From: Phenylobacterium sp.
Lineage (GTDB): Bacteria > Pseudomonadota > Alphaproteobacteria > Caulobacterales > Caulobacteraceae
Assembly: GCA_025350885.1 (NCBI GenBank)
Contig: JANXXA010000275.1
Coordinates: 1 to 5,487 of the forward strand
Reading direction: 5' to 3'
DNA length: 5,487 bases
Part shown: one piece after another, positions 1 through 5,487 of the stretch
How positions within the stretch are numbered: the stretch's first letter is position 1
Layout: every line of letters starts with the position of its first letter
Notes under the pieces: generated by a model
Told to the model about the DNA's origin: nothing
Database searches by the model: none
What the model saw: only the letters and a program-made list of their open reading frames with translations
Position numbers and translations under genes: made by a program

Positions 1-536
1 GCCTTGGCCTGCAAGGCGCGCACGGCGGCCTCCCGCGCCGTGGTCTCGGCGGCGCCGGGATTGCTGAGCGCGAAGGAAATGCCGTTCACCTGGTTGATGC
101 CGGCCGAGACCGTGGCGTCCACCGCCATCCCCAGCCGGGCCAGATCATGGACGGTCACTGTCAGCTGGTTGGCCGCCTGATAGCCGGTCAGTCGCGGCGC
201 CTGGCCCTGATCGTAGGCGTACTGGGCGTTCAAGGTTATCCGCGCGGTCTGAATGTCTCGCGCAGCGATGCCCGCCGCCTTCAACGCGGTCATGGCCTGG
301 GCCATCTGCCGGGCGTTGGCCGCCATGGCCTCGGCCGCGGTCCGCGAGGTGGTCGTGACGCCCAGACCGATGACCGCCATGTCCGGGGCCGCCAGCACAT
401 CGCCGGTGGCGTTGAGGTTGAGCGTGGTGGCGCGGAACACCGCCTCGGAGCCGGCCGTCGACTGCGCAAGCGCGGCGGACGCCGGGGCGGCGGTCAGGAT
501 CAGGGCAAGGGCCGCGGCGCGCAGGTGGGTGGTCAT
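1..536 (-). CDS. SIMPL domain-containing (DUF541) exported protein, 3' end cut by window edge
   Basis: The first 178 codons plus two bases of a minus-strand gene are present; it runs off the left edge. Residues 1-25 form a clear Sec signal peptide: MTTHLR, a hydrophobic Ala/Leu core, then an Ala-rich cleavage region ending near ALAQ. From about residue 39 the protein follows the SIMPL/DUF541 (YggE-like) pattern: NATGDVLAAPDMAVIGLGV (42-60), an Ala-rich helix with AEAMAANARQM (68-78), ALKAAGIAARDIQTARITLN (84-103), a QYAY segment (105-108), GYQAANQLTVTVHDLARLG (118-136) and AGINQVNGISFALSNP (145-160). Family members are usually about 230-250 residues, so roughly the last 60 are missing. Members sit in the periplasm or envelope; some are linked to oxidative stress or outer-membrane integrity, but no biochemical activity is firmly assigned. 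An in-frame ATG lies 12 bases upstream (546-548), but GGAGG overlaps it and is ideally spaced for the ATG at 534-536. Family assignment is firm; role is unknown. Confidence 0.9.
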   Translation of the reverse strand, partial: MTTHLRAAALALILTAAPASAALAQSTAGSEAVFRATTLNLNATGDVLAAPDMAVIGLGVTTTSRTAAEAMAANARQMAQAMTALKAAGIAARDIQTARITLNAQYAYDQGQAPRLTGYQAANQLTVTVHDLARLGMAVDATVSAGINQVNGISFALSNPGAAETTAREAAVRALQAK

Positions 537-648
537 GTCAGCCTCCATCGAACCTCACGGGTTCCTGGCCGCAAGACTCGCAGAGCGCACATGAACGCAA
601 GCTTTAAGCCGCATCCGATGCGTGTCCCGCCGGTCAAGCGAGGCGGCG
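537..648 (-). other. Intergenic gap between M13 peptidase and SIMPL gene, with two short dyads
   Basis: This 112-bp gap has no supported gene. In the minus direction, just after the peptidase stop, CCGCC and GGCGG (642-646 and 627-631) could pair across a 10-base loop. Next, CGCATC and GATGCG arms flank a single base (610-622), a 13-base near-palindrome. Neither is followed by a run of T on the minus strand, so neither is a standard intrinsic terminator. A TTGACC hexamer (632-637) resembles a -35 box but has no good -10 partner at 16-18 bases. The gap is long enough to hold a promoter for the SIMPL gene, and short enough that read-through from the peptidase is equally possible. Confidence 0.4.
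542..546 (-). promoter_or_regulatory. Ribosome binding site of the SIMPL gene
   Basis: GGAGG on the minus strand ends five bases before the ATG at 534-536. It decides between two in-frame ATG codons: the upstream one (546-548) overlaps this motif and has no comparable site of its own, so translation most likely begins at 536. Confidence 0.75.
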
Positions 649-2727
649 TCACCAGATCTCGACGCGCGCGTCAGGCGCCAGATAGAGCTTGTCTCCGGGC
701 TTGACGGCAAAGGCGCGGCGCCAGTCTTCCAGGTTGCGGACCGTGTCGGCGCGGAACTCACCCGGAGCATGGGGGTCCGTCGCGATCTGTTCGCGCAGGG
801 CCTCGTCGGTCTGGATCCGCCGCCATCGCCGTGCGAAGGCCAGAAAGAAGCGCTGGTCACCGGTCAGGCCACCCACGACGATGTCGGGCTTTGCGTGCAG
901 CGACAGCCGGTAGGCGTCGTACGCCACCCGCAGTCCCGCGAGATCCGCGATGTTTTCGCCCAGCACCTGCTGTCCCCTCACGCAGAGATCAGGCTTCGGG
1001 CAGTCGGCGGAGAACTGCGCGGCCAGCGGCGCCGACACACGGCGATAGCGGGCCAGGTCGTCGGCGGTCCACCACCTGACCAGGCGTCCGCGGGCGTCAT
1101 AGATGCTGCCCAGCTCGTCGAAGCTGTGGCTGATCTCGTGGGCCATGCCCGCGCCCGCCGAACCGTAGTTCGACGCCGCGTCGCCGGCAGGGTCGAAGAA
1201 GGGCGGCTGCAGGAGGCTGGCCGAGAACTGCAGGGCGTTCGGGCTGAAGTTGATATTGGCGCCCGGGTTTTGCGGAAGCACCAACAGCCAGTCGCGCGCA
1301 TCGACCGGCCGGCCAAGCCTGGCGAGCTCACGGCGATATGCGAAGGCTTCCGCCCGGCGCAGGTTGCCGACGGCGTCGTCGCGGCTGACCCCGAGCCCGG
1401 CGTAGTCGATCCAGGTGTCGGGATAGCCGACGCTGACCCTGACCGCCGCCAGCTTGGCCAGCGCGGTGTCGCGGGTGGCCGGCGACATCCAGCTCAGCCC
1501 GGCGATGCGCGTACGGAACGCGGCGCGGATGTTTTCCACCATCGCGGTGGCCGCGGCCTTGGCCTGTGGCGGAAAGTAGCGCGCGACGTAGAGCTGGCCG
1601 ATGTCTTCCCCCAGGGCCTGGGTGGTCGCGGCGATAGCCTGCTGCGTGCGCGCCTGCGGGGTGAGGGCGGGCGTCCTCGGCGGGGGGCCGGCGAGCGGGC
1701 TGGCGATGGTTGCATCCACCACGCCGAACGCCTGGGGAAGCGCCGCCGCATAGTGCGCGATGAGATGGAAGGCGAGATAGTCCCGCCATGCCGCGACCGG
1801 CTGGGCGCCGACCAAGGCCGCCGCGCCGGTGACCGCGGACGGCTGCCAGACGATGACCTCGGCCTGCCCGTCCAGCCGGGCTCCCTTGAACCAGGCGGTC
1901 CAGTCCAGACCGGGCGCCTTGGCGGCGAAGTCGGCGCGGCGCCACGGGTTGTCGGTCTTGAAGACATCGGCGGTGTCGTCGGCGGAAGCGTGGGTCCGGG
2001 CGATGGCGATTTCCAGGGCCAGGACGCGCCCGGCGCGGAAGTCGGGCTGGTCGAAGCCCGCCAGCTTCAGGGTCGCCGCGATATGCGCGCGGTAGAGTGT
2101 ACGATGGGCGGCCTTTTCGGCGCCGGCATCGAGATAGTCCTCGCGATCCGGCAGTCCCAGCCCGCCCTGCACCAGATGTGCCGCGTAGTGATCGGCGTCG
2201 TGGAATCCCTGATGAATCCAGACGCCGAACAGGCCGTCGGTCTCAGTGTTGGTTCCGTCGTCGAGCCGCAGCGTGCGTCCGAGATAAGCGGAAAGCGCTG
2301 GGCGGTCGCGGATCGCGGCGATGGCGGCGAGCTCGCCGGAAAGCGGCCTGATACCTTTCGCCTCGATACCGGCCGCGTCCATCCAGCTGGCGTAGAAGTC
2401 ACCGACTCGCTGGGCGCGCCTTGACGTCGGGGCTGTAGCGGCCGCCTCGATCAGGTCCTGAACGCGCCGCGCGGAGTCTTCCCGCAGCATGGCGCCGGTG
2501 TCGTATCTGGACCGTCCCTGCCGCAGTGGCGTGGTCCTCAGCCAGACGCCGTTGGCGTAGCGGTAGAAATCGTCACCGGGACGGATGGCGGGATCGACCT
2601 CACGCGGGTCCGCCTGCCGGTCCGGCGCACGAGCGGGCGGCGCGGCGACGGCGACGCCCGACAGGATCGCGGTGACGATTGCGATCAAACAGGCGAAGTT
2701 CATCCCTATGGCGCGGCCCCTAGACAT
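649..2727 (-). CDS. M13 family (neprilysin/PepO-type) zinc metallopeptidase, exported
   Basis: A complete 692-residue protein, the usual length for bacterial M13 enzymes, which cut peptides on the amino side of hydrophobic residues. Residues 1-28 are a signal peptide (hydrophobic 10-25, AVA before a likely cut after 28), so it acts in the periplasm or outside. The N-terminal M13 domain opens with DDFYRYANGVWLRTTPL (52-68). The catalytic domain has LQPPFFDP (506-513), zinc motif HEISH (H530, E531, H534) followed by SFDELG, and GENIADLAGL (590-599), supplying third ligand E591 and D595. The 61-residue spacing from H530 to E591 is close to the 63 in neprilysin. H653 and R659 match the neprilysin transition-state His711 and substrate-binding Arg717, at identical spacing. 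The end, AVKPGDKLYL...VEIW, is the family's C-terminal signature. One oddity: the substrate-binding Asn-Ala pair is Gly-Ala (489-490). The ATG at 2725-2727 overlaps the upstream stop and has a GGAG site; Met9 (2701-2703) is a weaker alternative. Confidence 0.95.
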   Translation of the reverse strand: MSRGRAIGMNFACLIAIVTAILSGVAVAAPPARAPDRQADPREVDPAIRPGDDFYRYANGVWLRTTPLRQGRSRYDTGAMLREDSARRVQDLIEAAATAPTSRRAQRVGDFYASWMDAAGIEAKGIRPLSGELAAIAAIRDRPALSAYLGRTLRLDDGTNTETDGLFGVWIHQGFHDADHYAAHLVQGGLGLPDREDYLDAGAEKAAHRTLYRAHIAATLKLAGFDQPDFRAGRVLALEIAIARTHASADDTADVFKTDNPWRRADFAAKAPGLDWTAWFKGARLDGQAEVIVWQPSAVTGAAALVGAQPVAAWRDYLAFHLIAHYAAALPQAFGVVDATIASPLAGPPPRTPALTPQARTQQAIAATTQALGEDIGQLYVARYFPPQAKAAATAMVENIRAAFRTRIAGLSWMSPATRDTALAKLAAVRVSVGYPDTWIDYAGLGVSRDDAVGNLRRAEAFAYRRELARLGRPVDARDWLLVLPQNPGANINFSPNALQFSASLLQPPFFDPAGDAASNYGSAGAGMAHEISHSFDELGSIYDARGRLVRWWTADDLARYRRVSAPLAAQFSADCPKPDLCVRGQQVLGENIADLAGLRVAYDAYRLSLHAKPDIVVGGLTGDQRFFLAFARRWRRIQTDEALREQIATDPHAPGEFRADTVRNLEDWRRAFAVKPGDKLYLAPDARVEIW

Positions 2728-3304
2728 GGGCGGCTCCGCGGCCCGCGACGGCCGCCAGCACGGCGCGGGTCTCGACTACCTGGGCGAACTCGTCCTGCAG
2801 GTCGCTGAGCGCCGCGGCGTGCACCTCGTCGGCCAACCGAACCTGGCCGTTAAGATCGGCGCGGGCGAAGGCCGCCGTGGCATCTGCAAGCACGAAGGTG
2901 TCGAAGCCGAGGTTGGCGGCCATTCGCGCCGTGGTCGAGATGCAGTGGTTGGTGGTCAGGCCGACGATGGCCAGGGCCTCGACGCCCAGAGCGCGCAAAT
3001 CGGCCTCGAGGCCTGTGCCGATGAAGGCGTTGTTGACCCGCTTGCGATAGAGTTTCTCGTTCCCCATCGGCTGCGCCTCCGGCTTGGCCGCGTTTCCCGG
3101 TGTGCCGCGCCGCAGCAGGCCCGAGGGGTCGGGCGAGTCATGATGGACGTGAATGACCGGAGCGGCGGCCGCTCGCCACGCCGCCAGCAAGGCCGCCACA
3201 TTGGCTTCCGCCCTGGGATTGTTGCGGGCTCCCCAGGCGGGATCGTCGAAGCCCATCTGCATATCCACCACCAGCAGGGCGACGGTCTGATCCAGCGGTC
3301 TCAA
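2720..3304 (-). CDS. Isochorismatase-like cysteine hydrolase, TTG start
   Basis: A 194-residue protein (if it starts at the TTG at 3302-3304), the normal length for this alpha/beta hydrolase superfamily. It has no signal peptide, so it should act in the cytoplasm. The expected Asp-Lys-Cys triad is visible: D14 in ALLVVDMQMGF, K88 in YRKRVNNAFIGT, and nucleophile C121 in VGLTTNHCISTTARMA, preceded by the usual Thr-rich turn. HVHHDSPDPSGLLRRG (52-67) and the GFDTFVLADATAAF segment (133-146) resemble the YcaC/streptothricin-hydrolase-like group. The metal-binding DxH...H pattern of nicotinamidases is not seen, so PncA is unlikely. The reaction is probably hydrolysis of a small amide or related C-N bond; the substrate cannot be told. 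A longer reading from a TTG at 3338-3340 would add 12 residues but has no ribosome binding site and adds sequence outside the fold. It lies 40 bp after the receptor and overlaps the peptidase by 8 bases. Confidence 0.9.
   Translation of the reverse strand: MRPLDQTVALLVVDMQMGFDDPAWGARNNPRAEANVAALLAAWRAAAAPVIHVHHDSPDPSGLLRRGTPGNAAKPEAQPMGNEKLYRKRVNNAFIGTGLEADLRALGVEALAIVGLTTNHCISTTARMAANLGFDTFVLADATAAFARADLNGQVRLADEVHAAALSDLQDEFAQVVETRAVLAAVAGRGAAHV
2734..2737 (-). promoter_or_regulatory. Ribosome binding site of the M13 peptidase, inside the upstream gene
   Basis: GGAG lies six bases before the ATG at 2725-2727, within the last codons of the cysteine hydrolase. The ATG and the upstream stop share ATGTCTAG (2720-2727), an 8-base overlap typical of translationally coupled operon genes. 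The internal Met9 codon lacks a well-spaced site, which favours the outer start. Confidence 0.6.
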
Positions 3305-3310
3305 GCCTCG

Positions 3311-3319
3311 CTCCTCCCC
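3311..3319 (-). promoter_or_regulatory. Strong ribosome binding site that fixes the TTG start of the cysteine hydrolase
   Basis: GGGGAGGAG on the minus strand ends six bases before the TTG at 3302-3304. It is the strongest Shine-Dalgarno-like match among the starts in this window. Neither the in-frame TTG at 3338-3340 nor the out-of-frame ATG at 3321-3323 has a similar site. It lies in the 40-base gap after the receptor stop, so the hydrolase can be translated independently of the receptor on a shared message. Confidence 0.75.
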
Positions 3320-3344
3320 GCATCCGTGTGATGGCCGCAAGGGG

Positions 3345-5487
3345 TCAGAAGTCTGCCGTCAGTCCAACGAAGATGTAGCGGCCCAGGCCGTCGTACATAA
3401 CGGCGTAGACGTTCTGGTTGCAGGGGCCGGTGGGGCAGTTGTTGGAGCCGACCAGCGGCGGATCCTGGTCGAGAACGTTATTGATGCCGATCCGGAAGGA
3501 ATAGTTGTCCTTCACCTTGAAGGTCGCCAGCACGTCGAAGTAGGAGCGCGAGTCGAGCTTCCTGTCGGTGGCCGGAACATCGCCGGCCAGGCGCGGATCG
3601 CTGGACGTAGCGTCAAGGTCGACCGAGGAGAAGTACCGCCATTGGGCCGAGAGGCCGAGGTTGCCGAACCAGCCATATTCGAACGGCGTGTTCCAGGTGA
3701 CGCGCGCCTTGTGGCGCCATTTGGGGTTGGGCGTGATCGACCCACCCAGTGTCGAGCAGGTCGCCCCGTGGAAGCCGGCGCATTCGATCGGCGCCTGGCC
3801 GTTGAGGATCGTGGTCTCCAGCTTGTCGAGATACGTGCCGACGAAGTTTGCCGAGATCGCGCCCGCCTCGGTCAGGCCGAACCTGTCAAGCCCGGTTCGA
3901 TAGCCCGCCGAGACATCGACGCCGCGGGTGTGCAGTCCGCCCTGGTTGAGCACGGTGTCGATCACGTAGCCCTGGTTTGAGCGGATCGAGCCGATCGCAT
4001 CGCGGTGCACCAGAGCGCAGAAGTCGAGGTTCGAGCCATCGACGCAGCCGGTGATGATCGAGGTCGCGCCGATGGCGGCGATATAGTCCGTCACCTTGAT
4101 GTCGAACCCGTCGATGGTGATGTTGAGGCCCGGGACGAAGCTTGGCGACCAGACCAGGCCGACTGTGTAGGTGTCGGATTTTTCCGGCCGCAGGTTCGGA
4201 TTGCCGCCGGTCTGGCCGTTGTACTGCTTGGCCGGATCGGGCTCAAGGGCGAGCACCTGGGCCGTGGTCAGGCCGAACAGGCTTGAGCAACGGGCCACCA
4301 GCGGGTTGCCGGGGGCGAGGCCGGCGCAGGGATCCACCGTGCCGTCGATCACCACATTCTGCGGGCTGAACAGTTCGACCACGTTCGGCGCCCGGACCGC
4401 CCGGTTGTAGCCGGCGCGCAGGCGCAAACCGTCGATGATCGTCCAGTCGCCGGCGACCTTGTAGGTGTGGGTGACGCCGGCGTTGGAGTAGTCGGAGAAA
4501 CGATAGGCGAACTCGGCGGTGATGTCCTTGGCCCAGGGTTGATCCTGCACCAGCGGCACGCGGGCTTCGCCGAACAGTTCATAGACATCGTAACCGCCGT
4601 TCACCGGCGGCAGGGCGGCGCCGAGACCGTTCAACTGGCCCGAGGCGCTGGCCAGGTCGGCCGAGAAATCGAGGTGCTCGCGACGGTATTCGCCGCCCAT
4701 CGAGACGCCGACCCTGTCGTTGGCGAACGGGCTCTTGATGCCGTCGGGCAGCGTGCCGACCAGGTTGAAGTTCGCCACCTGTTCGATGATGTTGCCGGAC
4801 TGGAAAGACGGGGCCTGAAGATAGTTCAGCGCCGCGGTGGTGACTCCGCCGATCTTGAAGATGTTGTAGGGAACGCAGCCGTCGCTGACGTCCTGGCACA
4901 CCACCTGGCCGGCGGCGTTGGTGGTGGCCAGCAGCGCCTTGTTGACCCGCGAGGTGATGAAGAACCCGCCCGCCTGCTGGTTCAGCGCGGTCTTGCCGTA
5001 CTGCAGATAGGCATCGTAGCTCCAGTCGCCGCCCAGTCCCCCCTTCAGGCCGATGACATAGCGCTGTTCCTGGTGGTCGAAGATCGCCAGGCGGCCGCCG
5101 CCTTCAATGTTGCGCCGCGAAATGGTGAGATTGGCCAGCGCCCCGGTGGAAATCTGCGCGGGGGTGCAGATCGAGCCTGCCTCCTGCGCCGACAGCAGCG
5201 GGTTGTTGCAATTGACCTGATAGGCGCCCCCCGGACCTGGGCCGCCGCCGACGAAGATCCCACCGGGCGCGATCTGGGCGGTGGAATTGTCCTCCAGGAA
5301 CATCAGGTCGGCATAGGCCTGGAAGTGCGGGTTGATCTCATAGTGGGCGAAGGCTCCCATGCCGTAGCGCTGGTCCGGCCGCTGCAGGTAGTTGGTCGGT
5401 GCGAAGTTGAAGACGTCGCGCGACGCCACGCGGGGACGGAAGGTGTTGCCCGCCGGATTGGTCACATCGACCACAAAGCCGCCGAAG
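3345..5487 (-). CDS. TonB-dependent outer-membrane receptor, 5' end cut by window edge
   Basis: The frame is open from the right edge to the TGA at 3345-3347, giving 713 full codons. The GTG at 5472-5474 is only an internal Val (residue 1 in the numbering here); the reading continues upstream as FGGFV, so the true start, signal peptide, TonB box and most or all of the plug lie outside. What is visible is mainly beta-barrel: FNFAPTNYLQRPDQRYGMGA (22-41), EINPHFQAYADLMFLEDN (46-63), LRLRAGYNRAVRAPNVVELF (350-369), GGNPNLRPEKSDTYTVGLVW (423-442), ITIDGFDIKVTDYI (452-465), FRIGINNVLDQDPP (660-673) and a C-terminal GRYIFVGLTADF whose final Phe is the usual BAM assembly signal. These are hallmarks of the large Caulobacter/Xanthomonas-type receptors, which use TonB-ExbBD energy to import siderophores, vitamins, sugars or peptides. 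The ligand is not identifiable. All 12 cysteines fall in six close pairs, probably loop disulphides. Confidence 0.93.
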   Translation of the reverse strand, partial: FGGFVVDVTNPAGNTFRPRVASRDVFNFAPTNYLQRPDQRYGMGAFAHYEINPHFQAYADLMFLEDNSTAQIAPGGIFVGGGPGPGGAYQVNCNNPLLSAQEAGSICTPAQISTGALANLTISRRNIEGGGRLAIFDHQEQRYVIGLKGGLGGDWSYDAYLQYGKTALNQQAGGFFITSRVNKALLATTNAAGQVVCQDVSDGCVPYNIFKIGGVTTAALNYLQAPSFQSGNIIEQVANFNLVGTLPDGIKSPFANDRVGVSMGGEYRREHLDFSADLASASGQLNGLGAALPPVNGGYDVYELFGEARVPLVQDQPWAKDITAEFAYRFSDYSNAGVTHTYKVAGDWTIIDGLRLRAGYNRAVRAPNVVELFSPQNVVIDGTVDPCAGLAPGNPLVARCSSLFGLTTAQVLALEPDPAKQYNGQTGGNPNLRPEKSDTYTVGLVWSPSFVPGLNITIDGFDIKVTDYIAAIGATSIITGCVDGSNLDFCALVHRDAIGSIRSNQGYVIDTVLNQGGLHTRGVDVSAGYRTGLDRFGLTEAGAISANFVGTYLDKLETTILNGQAPIECAGFHGATCSTLGGSITPNPKWRHKARVTWNTPFEYGWFGNLGLSAQWRYFSSVDLDATSSDPRLAGDVPATDRKLDSRSYFDVLATFKVKDNYSFRIGINNVLDQDPPLVGSNNCPTGPCNQNVYAVMYDGLGRYIFVGLTADF

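Noticed and set aside
609..637. Possible promoter (TTGACC at 632-637) for the SIMPL gene
   Set aside because: At 17-base spacing the -10 position reads ATGCGG, which is a poor match; a TTAAAG-like element nearby is too far from the -35 candidate.
627..646. Possible terminator hairpin just after the M13 peptidase stop
   Set aside because: The stem is only five base pairs with a 10-base loop and has no T-run after it on the minus strand; in this base composition such stems arise by chance.
147..704. Plus-strand frames over the SIMPL gene
   Set aside because: Their low-complexity Arg/Gly/Ala translations show no motifs, and the minus strand there encodes a signal peptide plus a clear SIMPL domain.
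622..2424. A 600-codon open frame on the plus strand, antisense to the M13 peptidase
   Set aside because: Long antisense frames are expected opposite GC-rich genes. Its translation is Arg/Gly/Val-rich, shows no family motifs, and the opposite strand encodes an intact, motif-complete M13 enzyme.
2585..3331. A 248-codon plus-strand frame across the cysteine hydrolase and the peptidase start
   Set aside because: It is antisense to two recognised genes and spans their junction; nothing in its translation suggests a protein family.
5472..5474. GTG as the start of the TonB receptor
   Set aside because: The frame stays open to the window edge, the residues there are mid-protein, and no signal peptide or plug start follows; it is an internal Val codon.

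Overview
The window is GC-rich and fully coding on the minus strand. It holds four genes that read right to left in order: a TonB-dependent outer-membrane receptor (5' end beyond the right edge), a cytoplasmic isochorismatase-like cysteine hydrolase, a secreted M13 (neprilysin-type) zinc metallopeptidase, and a SIMPL/DUF541 exported protein (3' end beyond the left edge). The strong GC bias at third codon positions, the receptor type (a large barrel like the expanded TonB receptor families of Caulobacter, sphingomonads and Xanthomonas) and the overall gene styles suggest an alphaproteobacterium, perhaps Caulobacterales or Sphingomonadales. That placement is inference from sequence style, not a match to a named genome.

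Layout: 3345-5487 is the receptor, mostly beta-barrel, ending in the usual C-terminal Phe. After a 40-bp gap carrying a very strong Shine-Dalgarno comes the cysteine hydrolase (2720-3304, best start TTG). Its last 8 bases overlap the start of the M13 peptidase (649-2727), which suggests translational coupling. A 112-bp gap follows, with two short dyads but no convincing terminator or promoter, and then the SIMPL gene (1-536), which has its own GGAGG ribosome binding site.

Working together: the receptor, hydrolase and peptidase are packed like one transcription unit. A reasonable but unproven reading is an uptake-and-breakdown module. The receptor would import a ligand across the outer membrane, the exported M13 enzyme would cleave peptides in the periplasm (or at the surface), and the cytoplasmic hydrolase would act on a small amide or related product. 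The ligand cannot be read from sequence. The SIMPL gene may be a cotranscribed or merely neighbouring envelope gene. No RNA gene, mobile element, CRISPR array or clear new system is visible; every base outside short gaps is explained by recognisable protein families.
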